A stretch of 64,000 bases of DNA from Suilimivivens sp964458255 (GTDB lineage Bacteria > Bacillota > Clostridia > Lachnospirales > Lachnospiraceae). The position numbers and the translations under genes were made by a program. Location: NCBI GenBank assembly GCA_964458255.1, contig CAYWHY010000001.1, forward strand, positions 31,050-95,049, read 5' to 3'. The stretch's first letter is position 1. Each line of letters starts with the position of its first letter. The notes under the pieces are model-generated. The model did no database searches. It was given only the letters and a program-made list of their open reading frames with translations, and was not told the DNA's origin. This document shows positions 26,145 to 34,805 of this stretch, piece by piece.

Positions 26145-27617
26145 TTAAAAATTAAAGTATAAAAATTCACTGATTTCCGCAAGAGACACAATGCTCCACA
26201 GCATAAGTATCACAACCGTGATAAATTTCCGGTTGGTAAGCTTTAAGACAGTTGTCTTTTCCTGTGTATTTCTCATGATAACACATGCAATAAAAGAACA
26301 AACCACAAATAGGGAAGGGAACAGGAAAGGGCGGGAATCAATTAATTCGCCAAATCCTATTCTGTATAAAAGCTTCATTTCAATTAAATCATGGAATTTA
26401 TCGGCAATGGGTTGATAAATAGGACCAAAGCCACCGTTTAGCAATTGATTCCAAAGCAAACCGGCGTCTGAAACGGACTCTGCCCTAAAAAGACTCCAAG
26501 CCAGCGTTACAAAAATGAAAGTACAAAAGATGCCTATGACCTTCGGAATTTTGAATCTTTTCGGGAAAGCAGCTTTAAAAAGTCTTTCCAAAACCATCGA
26601 GATACCGTGAAGTGCACCCCACAGAATAAATGTCCAGTTTGCACCATGCCAAAGCCCGCTGATGAGGAAAACAATAAGGACATTCCGGCAGGTTTTTAAA
26701 AGCCCTGCCCTGCTTCCGCCAAGGGGAATATAAACGTAGTGTGTAAAAAATCTGGTTAAAGTCATGTGCCATCTGTCCCAGAATTCTGAAACGGAAGCGG
26801 CCTTGTAAGGTGAACTGAAATTCTGCGGAAGCTCAATATTCATCATGTATCCCATACCATATGCCATGTCACAATAACCGCTGAAATCAAAGTAAATCTG
26901 CAAAGAATAGCAAAGCATGACAAGAATGGTACTGGGAGTGTTAAGCTCCGCGATATTGCCATAGCCCACCGTTACGATTTTTGAAAAAGTATCCGCAAGC
27001 AGGACTTTTTTTGCAAGCCCCAAAGAAAAGGCATAAAGCCCCTTGCTCATATTATCGAAATTAAGCTGCTTTTTTGATTCATCACGGAACTGGGGAATCA
27101 GTTCACTGTGATAAACAATGGGACCGGCAACGAGCTGCGGGAAATAGGATACATAAGCCGCATACTCTAAAAAACTGTATTGTTCGCAATCTTCTTTATA
27201 GGCATCAATGACATAAGACAACTGCTGGAAAGTGTAAAAACTGATGCCGAGCGGCAATGCCAGCCTAAGGAGTGGCAGCTTTGTTTTAAGGGCGAAGTTG
27301 ATGTTTTCAATAAAAAAGTCATAATATTTGAAATAAAATAGAATTCCGATATTGAGAAAAAGACCGGCACACAAAAAGATGCGGCGCATTTTGAGGTTCT
27401 CGAAATGCGTCATAACGCTTACAATGCCGTAATTTATAAGAATGCTGATAATAAGTATCAGCAGGTAATTAATATTATTGTATCCGTAAAACCACAGGGA
27501 CATTCCCACAAGAAAACCGAGTGCGGCTTTGTATTTGCGGGCATAATTCAGTCCATAATATCCGATTAAGGTCAGTGGAAAAAACAGAAAAATAAATATA
27601 TAGGAATTAAATAACAT
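26145..27617 (-). CDS. MBOAT family membrane O-acyltransferase (AlgI/DltB-like)
   Basis: This 490-residue polytopic protein begins with the typical MLFNSYIFIFLFFP start. It has FFPQLVAGPI-like (seen as YFPQLVAGPIVYH), DFSGYCDMAYG, FWDRWHMTLTRF and GLWHGANWTF blocks, all hallmarks of AlgI-type MBOATs. The catalytic His is H324, with H337 in WGALHG. The family moves an acyl group (often acetyl) across the membrane for O-acylation of exported glycans. It is first gene of a two-gene minus-strand operon, driven by the promoter at 27665-27693. Family call very sure; the acyl group is unknown. Confidence 0.92.
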   Translation of the reverse strand: MLFNSYIFIFLFFPLTLIGYYGLNYARKYKAALGFLVGMSLWFYGYNNINYLLILIISILINYGIVSVMTHFENLKMRRIFLCAGLFLNIGILFYFKYYDFFIENINFALKTKLPLLRLALPLGISFYTFQQLSYVIDAYKEDCEQYSFLEYAAYVSYFPQLVAGPIVYHSELIPQFRDESKKQLNFDNMSKGLYAFSLGLAKKVLLADTFSKIVTVGYGNIAELNTPSTILVMLCYSLQIYFDFSGYCDMAYGMGYMMNIELPQNFSSPYKAASVSEFWDRWHMTLTRFFTHYVYIPLGGSRAGLLKTCRNVLIVFLISGLWHGANWTFILWGALHGISMVLERLFKAAFPKRFKIPKVIGIFCTFIFVTLAWSLFRAESVSDAGLLWNQLLNGGFGPIYQPIADKFHDLIEMKLLYRIGFGELIDSRPFLFPSLFVVCSFIACVIMRNTQEKTTVLKLTNRKFITVVILMLWSIVSLAEISEFLYFNF

Positions 27618-27664
27618 GCATATTTCCTTTCCGGATGGTGGAACTGTTTTTGAAAACCAATGAT

Positions 27665-27693
27665 ATTATAAGACGGGAGAGAGTATTTATCAA
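27665..27693 (-). promoter_or_regulatory. Sigma-70/A-type promoter for the MBOAT operon
   Basis: On the minus strand a TTGATA -35 box (27693-27688) is followed by a 17-base spacer and a perfect TATAAT -10 box (27670-27665). This places transcription start roughly 40 bases upstream of the MBOAT ATG at 27617, which has GGAAAGGAA as binding site. It lies back-to-back with the plus-strand promoter at 27708-27736. Confidence 0.72.
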
Positions 27694-27710
27694 CAAATTT
27701 TAAAAATTTG
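27694..27710. promoter_or_regulatory. AT-rich palindrome between divergent promoters, possible operator
   Basis: CAAATTTT and AAAATTTG form a perfect 8-bp inverted repeat around one central A. It fills exactly the space between the -35 boxes of the two divergent promoters and covers the first bases of the plus-strand -35. A dimeric regulator bound here could control both operons. AT-rich palindromes can arise by chance, so this is a candidate only. Confidence 0.4.
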
Positions 27711-27736
27711 CCTATAAATAGAAGATATGATATAAT
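27708..27736 (+). promoter_or_regulatory. Sigma-70/A-type promoter of the second glycan operon
   Basis: TTGCCT (27708-27713) and a perfect TATAAT (27731-27736) are separated by 17 bases. Transcription would start near 27743, about 30 bases before the ABC transporter gene. No other convincing plus-strand promoter is seen until the end of the window, so this may drive some 36 kb. Confidence 0.68.
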
Positions 27737-27771
27737 TCTTATAATTATGTTCAGACCAAATAAAGGAAAGC

Positions 27772-29553
27772 GTGGAAATAAAGAAACATATGGAAAAAAT
27801 AAATTTATTCGGAAAAATCAGTTACATTTTTGATAGAAAACAAAAAATCCAACTGGTAATTTTGGGCATCATGATTTTTGTGGGCGGCGTACTGGAAACA
27901 CTGGGCGTCAGTGCCATGATTCCTGTGGTAACGGCACTTCTTACACCGGAGGAATTACAAAGATATATTGAGGAATATGCGTTCCTTCAAAAGACGTGTG
28001 ATTTCTTCGGAATAAAAAATGTGAGTGATATCATCATGGCACTTCTCATCGGACTTATGTTCATCTACGTCATAAAAAATGGATACATTTTGTTTTTGAC
28101 TTACAAGCAGAATGCATTTATTACCCGGAACAGAAACAGAATGATTAGTCGTGTGATGGCGGAATTTTTGAACAGACCTTATGAAAAATATCTGGGTGCC
28201 GATATTCCTACGGTCTTTCGTATTACAGACAGCGATATCCCTCAGACCTTTTCCCTGATTCTGGCGATGCTTCAGCTGGCATCGGAAGTGGTGGTAACCA
28301 TTTTGATTTTTGCGGTGCTGTTGTTCCAGAATATTAAGATGACTCTGTTTATTTTGGTGGTGTTTGCTGCACTTACGTTATTGATTCTCAAAGTGTTTAA
28401 ACCAAGGCTTAACAAAATCGGTGCCAAGAACCAGAGCATCCAGTCAAGAATTGCCAAGTGGCGTATTCAGGCAACTTACGGTCTTAAGGACGTCAAGGTG
28501 TTAAACAGAGAGGAATTTTTTGTCAGAAATTATTATGAAACAGGAAAAGTGGGTGCGGATGTAGCCAGAAATTACGCTGTTCTGAATAATATGCCCAGAC
28601 TCCTGATTGAAACGGTGTTTATTGTCAGTGTGTTATCTTATATAGCGTTTTACATCAGCGGCGGCGGTAATGCGGCAACCATGCTTACCACGCTTACCAC
28701 CTTTGGACTGGCAGCAATCCGTGTACTTCCCAGTGTGAACCGTATCAATACTTACATTACGGAAATTGCCTACACACAGCCCAGTCTTGATTTTGTGTAT
28801 GAGAACCTGCAGGAAGGCATGAAAACGGATGCCATGCTGGCAGAACGGAAAGCAAATTCACAGGTGGAGAAGTTGAAATTAGAGGATAAGATAGAGCTGA
28901 ATCATATCAGCTTCCATTATCCCGATTCCGACAAAAATATCTTTACGGATGCCCACATGATTGTGCCGAAAGGAAAATCGGTAGGTATTATCGGAGCTTC
29001 CGGTGCCGGAAAATCTACAATTGTGGACGTGCTTTTGGGACTTTTGCATGCCCAGGAGGGTGAGATTACCTGTGACGGTATTGATATTTTTAAGAACTAC
29101 GAATCATGGCTTGCACAGATCGGATATATTCCCCAGTCCATTTATCTGGTGGATGAATCTATTCGCGATAATATTGCATTCGGTATTGATAAAGATAAAA
29201 TCGATGATGAAAGAATCTGGAAAGTGCTGGAAGAAGCACAGCTTAAGGAATTTGTGGAAGAGCTTCCCGACGGGCTTGATACCACAATCGGAGACAGAGG
29301 TGTGCGTCTTTCCGGCGGACAGCGACAGCGTATCGGTATTGCAAGAGCACTTTACAATGATCCCGAGATTCTGGTGTTTGACGAAGCAACGTCGGCTCTT
29401 GACAATGACACGGAAAAAGCGGTTATGGAGGCAATCAACAGCTTTCACGGTAAAAAGACAATGGTTATCATTGCACACCGCTTAAATACCATTGCCAAGT
29501 GCGATATGGTTTATAAGGTAGAAAATACAAAGCTTTTGGAAACCACTTTGTAA
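27772..29553 (+). CDS. ABC-type lipid-linked oligosaccharide flippase, PglK-like, copy 1
   Basis: This 593-residue half transporter has an N-terminal six-helix permease domain (about 20-320) and a C-terminal ATPase with Walker A GASGAGKST, signature LSGGQRQR and Walker B ILVFDEATSALD. The permease wording (LGVSAMIPVVTALL, RVLPSVNRINTYI) matches PglK-type flippases that move undecaprenyl-diphosphate oligosaccharides outward as homodimers. The start is uncertain: GTG at 27772 has AAAGGA 5 bases upstream, ATG at 27790 has only a weak GGAA. It is first gene of the second plus-strand operon; a paralogue lies at 52209-53942. Confidence 0.87.
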   Translation: MEIKKHMEKINLFGKISYIFDRKQKIQLVILGIMIFVGGVLETLGVSAMIPVVTALLTPEELQRYIEEYAFLQKTCDFFGIKNVSDIIMALLIGLMFIYVIKNGYILFLTYKQNAFITRNRNRMISRVMAEFLNRPYEKYLGADIPTVFRITDSDIPQTFSLILAMLQLASEVVVTILIFAVLLFQNIKMTLFILVVFAALTLLILKVFKPRLNKIGAKNQSIQSRIAKWRIQATYGLKDVKVLNREEFFVRNYYETGKVGADVARNYAVLNNMPRLLIETVFIVSVLSYIAFYISGGGNAATMLTTLTTFGLAAIRVLPSVNRINTYITEIAYTQPSLDFVYENLQEGMKTDAMLAERKANSQVEKLKLEDKIELNHISFHYPDSDKNIFTDAHMIVPKGKSVGIIGASGAGKSTIVDVLLGLLHAQEGEITCDGIDIFKNYESWLAQIGYIPQSIYLVDESIRDNIAFGIDKDKIDDERIWKVLEEAQLKEFVEELPDGLDTTIGDRGVRLSGGQRQRIGIARALYNDPEILVFDEATSALDNDTEKAVMEAINSFHGKKTMVIIAHRLNTIAKCDMVYKVENTKLLETTL

Positions 29554-29577
29554 GCAATAAGGAAAAGGATTGAATTT

Positions 29578-30606
29578 ATGATAGGAACAGAGTTTCTCAA
29601 AGGGCAGGGACTGGGAAACCAGTTATTCTGCTATGTGACGGCAAGAGCAATTGCAGAGGAAAACGGCTATGAGTTCGGAACAGCCGGACAGGAAATTTTT
29701 GCAGTAAATATGCACAGTGACCGAGGCATGTATTTCATGGACGTGGACCTTGGACATATGATTACGCAGGAAGAAAAAAAGAATTTCAAGGTATACAATG
29801 ATGATGATACCCGTTTGTTTATAGGTAATTCCAAACATGATATGACTCACGGCTGCTATGTCAGCGGTGCCGACGAGGGGATTCATCATGTGCAGGACAA
29901 TACCCTGATTTACGGCAATATGCAGGATGAGTCTTATTTCATCAAATACATTGACAAGGTGAAGGAATGGCTTCATGTAAAGCCGGAGTATGATTCCTAT
30001 GAATACAGCAGGGAAAACCTGTGTATCATCAATATGCGTGGCGGAGAATACACCGGAAGTCCGGAGCTTTTTATTGACAGGAAGTACTGGATTCACGGCA
30101 TGAAGGAAATGAAAAAAATCCGTCCGGATATGGAATTTATGATTATTACGGATGACGTGGAGGCGGCAGGCAAGATGCTTCCCGGTATCGAAGCACATCA
30201 CTTTGATATCGGCAAGGATTATGTGACGCTCAAAAATGCACATTATTTGCTTTTGTCAAACTCGTCTTTTGCATGCCTTCCGGCACATACAAGTGAAAAG
30301 CTTAAGTTTGCCATAGCACCGAAATACTGGGCAAGACATAATGTATCCGACGGCTATTGGGCATCGGAACAGAATATTTACAGTCTGTTCCACTATATGG
30401 ACAGAAAGGGAAAGCTGTTTACCGCTGAGGAGTGCCGTAAGGAACTTGAACAGTACAAGAAAACCTCAAGAAAATATGTAAAGAGAAACATTCGTCCCGG
30501 TAAAGTGGAAAATGCGCTTCAAATAGTCAGAAGCAAGTGTGTGTACGGCTGGTTTTACCTTAAGAAAATTCAGCGTGCGGTTATCCGAAGACTCAAAAAG
30601 CAGTAA
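29578..30606 (+). CDS. GT11-like glycosyltransferase, divergent
   Basis: The 342-residue protein begins MIGTEFLKGQGLGNQLFCYV, which keeps the GLGNQ loop of GT11 enzymes. It also has a late LLSNSSFACLPAH block equivalent to the NSSFSWWGA region. The HxRRGDY donor motif is replaced by NMRGGEYTG, so donor use probably differs from ordinary fucosyltransferases. A basic C-terminal tail (about 305-342) may contact the membrane surface. It lies 24 bases after the ABC flippase and is followed by DUF5672 and GT17 genes, probably all acting on one glycan. Family: probable; substrate unknown. Confidence 0.68.
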   Translation: MIGTEFLKGQGLGNQLFCYVTARAIAEENGYEFGTAGQEIFAVNMHSDRGMYFMDVDLGHMITQEEKKNFKVYNDDDTRLFIGNSKHDMTHGCYVSGADEGIHHVQDNTLIYGNMQDESYFIKYIDKVKEWLHVKPEYDSYEYSRENLCIINMRGGEYTGSPELFIDRKYWIHGMKEMKKIRPDMEFMIITDDVEAAGKMLPGIEAHHFDIGKDYVTLKNAHYLLLSNSSFACLPAHTSEKLKFAIAPKYWARHNVSDGYWASEQNIYSLFHYMDRKGKLFTAEECRKELEQYKKTSRKYVKRNIRPGKVENALQIVRSKCVYGWFYLKKIQRAVIRRLKKQ

Positions 30607-30620
30607 AGGCGGAGCAAGCC

Positions 30621-31397
30621 ATGAGTTGTAATACAGAGCAAAAATTAAAATTACCGAATGTGACGCTGGCAGCCATGACCAGTGTCAAAATATACGAGAC
30701 AATTAAGGCATTGGAATACAGTATGCAGGGAATTGAATTTGGGGAAGTGGTGCTCATTACTCACAGAAAGCCATTTTCACTTCCTGCCGGAATTACTTAT
30801 AAGCATACCTCAAAGCTTACCGATATCGATTGCTTTAATTATAAAATGGTATATGAACTGGGAGATTACATTGACACTGATTATGTTCTTTTGGTACATT
30901 ACGACGGTTTTGTGATTCATCCCGAAAAATGGCGTGATGACTTTTTGGACTATGATTATGTGGGTTCGCCATGGCCTATACCGAAGCCGGGAACGCAGCA
31001 TTGCTATCATGATATTTACGGTAATCTTTGCCGTGTGGGCAACAGTGTATCGCTTCGAAGCAAGAGACTTTTGGAATTCCCGAGAGAGGCAAATCTAAAA
31101 TGGGAAAGGGACGAAGACGGTTTTTATAATGAGGATATTTTTATCTGCTGTATGAACAAGCATAAGCTGGAAGAAGCAGGTATGAAGATTGCACCCGTAG
31201 AGGTTGCAAAATATTTCGGGCATGAACATCTTGTACCGGAGACGGAGGATGTGGATGAACCGTTTTTATTCCACAAGTGGTGGGGCAAAAATGAAAATTA
31301 TCCCAAATTTGAAAATCCATGGACGAGAAGATGGCTGAAATTTAAAAAGACTGTAAGACCGCTGCTCTTTTGGAGGAAACAGACAGATGGTATATGA
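30621..31397 (+). CDS. DUF5672 family putative glycosyltransferase
   Basis: The 258-residue protein shows the DUF5672 pattern: VTLAAMTSVKIYETIKALEYS near the start, a YVLLVHYDGFV block that looks like a GT-A metal site (HxD), and DYDYVGSPWP. Function is not established for the family; its fold features and constant place in glycan loci suggest a glycosyltransferase. No membrane segment or signal peptide is seen. The end overlaps the next start by 11 bases, which suggests translational coupling with the GT17 gene. Confidence 0.72.
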   Translation: MSCNTEQKLKLPNVTLAAMTSVKIYETIKALEYSMQGIEFGEVVLITHRKPFSLPAGITYKHTSKLTDIDCFNYKMVYELGDYIDTDYVLLVHYDGFVIHPEKWRDDFLDYDYVGSPWPIPKPGTQHCYHDIYGNLCRVGNSVSLRSKRLLEFPREANLKWERDEDGFYNEDIFICCMNKHKLEEAGMKIAPVEVAKYFGHEHLVPETEDVDEPFLFHKWWGKNENYPKFENPWTRRWLKFKKTVRPLLFWRKQTDGI

Positions 31398-32340
31398 TTG
31401 TATTCCGTTTTTTAATGAAATAGATATATTGAAATTAAGACTCCATATTTTGAATCCGATTGTGGATAAATTTATCATTGAAGAAGCAACTGTTACTTTT
31501 TCGGGGGAGCCGAAGGAACTTTGCTTTGAAAAAAATAAAGAACTGTTTAAAGAGTTCCTTCCCAAAATCGAGTACATTGTGGTGGACAATTCACCCGTAA
31601 ATACCACGACACATTTAAGAGACAAGTTCCAGAAAAATGCACTTGAAAAAGGGCTTAAGGATGCTACGGACGAGGATGTCATTATTTTAAGTGATGTGGA
31701 TGAAATACCTAATCCTAAGGTTCTTAAAGAGATTATTGCTGAGTTTGACAAAGATAAAATTTACCATTTGGCACAGAGAATGTTTTACTGCTTCCTTAAC
31801 ATGGAAGAGATGTCGGGCAATCTTTTATCCATTACGGGCGAATTCCCCGGTGTGGAGCGGAAAATGTGGCTCGGAACCAAAGTATTCAGTAAAAAGAGTA
31901 TTCCGTTAAACGGCATTATAGAGCTTAGAGAGGCCCCCGTAACTTCGCCCGATGCGGTGAGGGTTGCCGACGGAGGCTGGCATTTCGGCTATATGGGCAA
32001 CTCCGGTGAAAAGGATGTGGCAAAGCGCATCGGAACAAAGGTGGTTGCGGCTGCCCATCAGGAATATAATGATGATGTGCTTTTGGCAGAGGCGGCGGAC
32101 AGACTGCTCCTTGGACAGGACATGTTCGGTAGAGATGCACACTTTGAACGGGTGGAAGTAGATGAGAGCTATCCTGAATATTTGCTTACACACAGAGCGG
32201 AGTATGAATATTTGATTATGCCTCCTGTCAGCAAAGGCAAAGTGGCATGGATTAAGGCGACTATGAAGAGCAAGCGGTTTGCAAGAAGGGTTATTCGAAA
32301 GCTGAAACGGATTTTTTGCAAATACGGAAAAGTAATATGA
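31387..32340 (+). CDS. GT17 family glycosyltransferase (beta-1,4-N-acetylglucosaminyltransferase family)
   Basis: The 317-residue product starts VYDCIPFFNEIDILKLRL and contains FIIEEATVTFSG, LRDKFQKNAL and the acidic site ILSDVDEIPNP (D103, D105). These are the recognised marks of GT17, a family named after the animal bisecting-GlcNAc transferase MGAT3 and also found in bacteria and viruses. The start has GGAGG 7 bases upstream, inside the end of the previous gene. The role is cytoplasmic glycan extension, with GlcNAc as possible but unproven donor. Confidence 0.82.
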   Translation: MVYDCIPFFNEIDILKLRLHILNPIVDKFIIEEATVTFSGEPKELCFEKNKELFKEFLPKIEYIVVDNSPVNTTTHLRDKFQKNALEKGLKDATDEDVIILSDVDEIPNPKVLKEIIAEFDKDKIYHLAQRMFYCFLNMEEMSGNLLSITGEFPGVERKMWLGTKVFSKKSIPLNGIIELREAPVTSPDAVRVADGGWHFGYMGNSGEKDVAKRIGTKVVAAAHQEYNDDVLLAEAADRLLLGQDMFGRDAHFERVEVDESYPEYLLTHRAEYEYLIMPPVSKGKVAWIKATMKSKRFARRVIRKLKRIFCKYGKVI

Positions 32341-32377
32341 ATTGAAATGACAGAAGTTCTGCCGTTGGAGGTAGGAG

Positions 32378-33748
32378 ATGAATCAAAAAAATAAAATCAT
32401 AGAGGTTTACGGCCTCTGGTTTGCGGATTTGGTGTCTATCGGAGTTTCCTTTATCCTTGCGACTTACATCCGCTTCGGGAATTTTAGAGATATGGGCGAT
32501 AAGGAGATACACTTTCAGGTGTGTCTTGTTTTCCTGTTGTTTTGTACCATTTATTCCTTTTTTGTGGATTGGAACAGAAATTTTTTGAGAAGAAGTGCAT
32601 GGAAGGAAATCTATGCACTTCTACAATATAATGTTTTGATGATTTTGATTACCCAGACGATTATGTATTTCCTGAAATGGGCAGATGTCTTTTCAAGATG
32701 GGTTATGATTTATTTTGCAATTATCAACATGGTGCTTTCTTTTGTTTTTCACACGATGATAAAGAAGACGATGAAATTGCACTATCGTTCTGATTTGTCG
32801 AAGATTAAGGTTCTGGTAATTACACAGAAGAATATGGAGAAAGATGTAAAGGAAAAGCTTTCGCAAAATTTAGATATCAATTATGAAATTGTACAGACGG
32901 TATTAACAGAAGAACTTCCCGAAGATTTTCTTGAAAAAGTGACCTTTATGGCACTTGACGAAGTGTTTATTTATGCACCGGACTTATCACAAAAGATGGC
33001 ACAGAAGATGATTAGCAGCTTTGATGAAATGGGGGTAGACTGTCATTACTGTGTGGAACTTCCGGGCAGTTATTCGGACAGAAGTGAAATAGGCAGTTTC
33101 GGTAATTTCTCCGTGATTACTTATACAAGATTCCAAAGCAGTTATAAGAGACTCTTGGTAAAGAGAATCATGGATATTGCAGGCGGTTTGGTGGGAATGA
33201 TGATTACGCTTGTATTCTACCCTTTTGTGGCTTTTGCCATTAAGATGGATTCGCCGGGACCGGTTCTTTTTTCACAGGTGCGCATCGGACGTAACGGCAG
33301 ACGATTTAAGATATACAAATTCCGTTCTATGTATATGGATGCGGAGGAGCGAAAGAAAGAGCTGGAAAAACAAAATGAAATGCAGGGGCTTATGTTCAAG
33401 ATGGAAAATGACCCCCGCATTACCAAGGTGGGTAGATTTATCAGAAAGACAAGCATTGATGAATTGCCCCAGTTTTATAACGTGCTTAAAGGTGATATGA
33501 GTCTGGTGGGAACCAGACCGCCCACGGCAGATGAATTTGAGAAATATAATCAATACTACCGCAGAAGAATCAGTATGACGCCCGGACTTACCGGTATGTG
33601 GCAGGTCAGCGGACGAAGCGAAATCGAGAACTTTGATGATGTGGTTAAGTACGACCTTGCATATATTGATAACTGGTCACTGACACTTGATGTTAAGATA
33701 TTACTGCGTACCGTGTGGGTGGTTTTTGCAGGAAGGGGTTCAAAATGA
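32378..33748 (+). CDS. Large initiating sugar transferase, WbaP/CpsE-like polyprenyl glycosylphosphotransferase
   Basis: At 456 residues this is the long form: about four N-terminal transmembrane helices (10-130), a CoA-binding-like middle part (about 140-255), and a C-terminal phosphoglycosyl transferase domain. That domain has KMDSPGPVLFSQVRIG, YKFRSMY, the TSIDELPQFYNVLKGDMSLVGTRPP dyad region and MTPGLTGMWQVSGRS. It transfers a sugar phosphate, typically glucose or galactose, to undecaprenyl phosphate. Together with the PglC-like gene at 6868 this gives two initiators in one locus. The end overlaps the next GT4 gene by ATGA. Confidence 0.9.
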   Translation: MNQKNKIIEVYGLWFADLVSIGVSFILATYIRFGNFRDMGDKEIHFQVCLVFLLFCTIYSFFVDWNRNFLRRSAWKEIYALLQYNVLMILITQTIMYFLKWADVFSRWVMIYFAIINMVLSFVFHTMIKKTMKLHYRSDLSKIKVLVITQKNMEKDVKEKLSQNLDINYEIVQTVLTEELPEDFLEKVTFMALDEVFIYAPDLSQKMAQKMISSFDEMGVDCHYCVELPGSYSDRSEIGSFGNFSVITYTRFQSSYKRLLVKRIMDIAGGLVGMMITLVFYPFVAFAIKMDSPGPVLFSQVRIGRNGRRFKIYKFRSMYMDAEERKKELEKQNEMQGLMFKMENDPRITKVGRFIRKTSIDELPQFYNVLKGDMSLVGTRPPTADEFEKYNQYYRRRISMTPGLTGMWQVSGRSEIENFDDVVKYDLAYIDNWSLTLDVKILLRTVWVVFAGRGSK

Positions 33749-34797
33749 GAGTATTAATGCTTGGCCCTGCAAGAAGTGTTCACGGCGGCATTTCCGGTGT
33801 GGTGAACAACTACTACGATGCCGGACTGGATAAAAAAATTGAACTTACTTATATCGGAACCATGGAAGAAGGAAGCAGGCTTCGAAAACTTTTGAAAGCG
33901 GCCACTGCACTTATACAGTTTGTCTGTAGGCTTCCCGGATGTGAAATTGTGCATGTCAACGTGGCTTCCGATGCAAGCTATATCCGCAAGTCCTTTTTTA
34001 TAAGGTTTGCCAAAGCATTTCATAAAAAAATAGTGATTCACCAGCACGGCGGTAATTTTGAAGATTTTTATTATCGTCAGCTAAACGATAAAGGTCGGGA
34101 AAAAGTCAGAAAAGTGCTTTCCATGGGAGATGCCTTTCTGGTGCTTGCACCTGCATGGAAGGAATTCTTCGGTAAGCTGATAGGGGAAGAAAAGATTACT
34201 GTTTTTCCCGATTGCATTCAGATTCCGGCTTCCTATGAAAAACAATACGGACAGCAAAAAATCCTGTTTTTGGGAAGAATCTGTAAAGCAAAGGGTATAT
34301 GTGAGCTTTTTAAGGCTATGGAAGAGCTTCATCCGAAATATCCAAATGCCAGGCTTTATTTGGGCGGCATATGGGAAGAGGAAGAATTAAAAGAGATTGC
34401 CGAAAACCATAAGGATTATGTGACACATCTTGGCTGGATATCCGGCGAGGATAAGAAAAAGTATTTACGGGAATGCGATATTTTTGTACTGCCCTCTTAT
34501 TTTGAAGGACAGTCGGTGGCAATTTTAGAGGCTATGGCAAATTACTGTGGTATTGTTGCATCAAAAACGGGCGGCATTCCGCAAATGATTATAGACGGTG
34601 AAACCGGTATTTTTGCAGAACCTAAGGATGTAGCAACGTTGCGGGACGGACTTTTGAAGGTTTTGTCTGATGCTAAGCTGTGTGAAGAGTTGGGAAAGGA
34701 AGCACGCAGAAAAGTAGAACGGGAATTTTCCTTAGAACAGAACATGGAGCAGCTTCTTTTGATTTATGAGCAGATTATGCAGAATGAAAAAGGATGA
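33745..34797 (+). CDS. GT4 glycosyltransferase
   Basis: Translation should start at the ATG at 33745, which overlaps the previous stop and has AAGGGG upstream; the product has 350 residues. It opens MRVLMLGPARSVHGGISGVV (GT-B loop) and has HQHGGNFEDFY in the acceptor domain. FLGRICKAKG leads into the C-terminal domain with the FEGQSVAILEAMA motif. Directly behind the WbaP-like gene, it is a good candidate for adding the second sugar in that pathway. Donor unknown. Confidence 0.82.
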   Translation: MRVLMLGPARSVHGGISGVVNNYYDAGLDKKIELTYIGTMEEGSRLRKLLKAATALIQFVCRLPGCEIVHVNVASDASYIRKSFFIRFAKAFHKKIVIHQHGGNFEDFYYRQLNDKGREKVRKVLSMGDAFLVLAPAWKEFFGKLIGEEKITVFPDCIQIPASYEKQYGQQKILFLGRICKAKGICELFKAMEELHPKYPNARLYLGGIWEEEELKEIAENHKDYVTHLGWISGEDKKKYLRECDIFVLPSYFEGQSVAILEAMANYCGIVASKTGGIPQMIIDGETGIFAEPKDVATLRDGLLKVLSDAKLCEELGKEARRKVEREFSLEQNMEQLLLIYEQIMQNEKG

Positions 34798-34805
34798 TTA
34801 CCACA

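Noticed and set aside
29003..29485. 160-codon plus-strand open frame in the ABC ATPase domain
   Set aside because: It is an out-of-frame reading of the Walker A to Walker B region of the flippase gene.
29623..30243. 206-codon minus-strand open frame
   Set aside because: It is antisense to the GT11-like gene, which has a good start site and recognisable motifs.
31266..31751. 161-codon minus-strand open frame
   Set aside because: It covers the junction of the DUF5672 and GT17 genes on the other strand and is Ser-rich without motifs.
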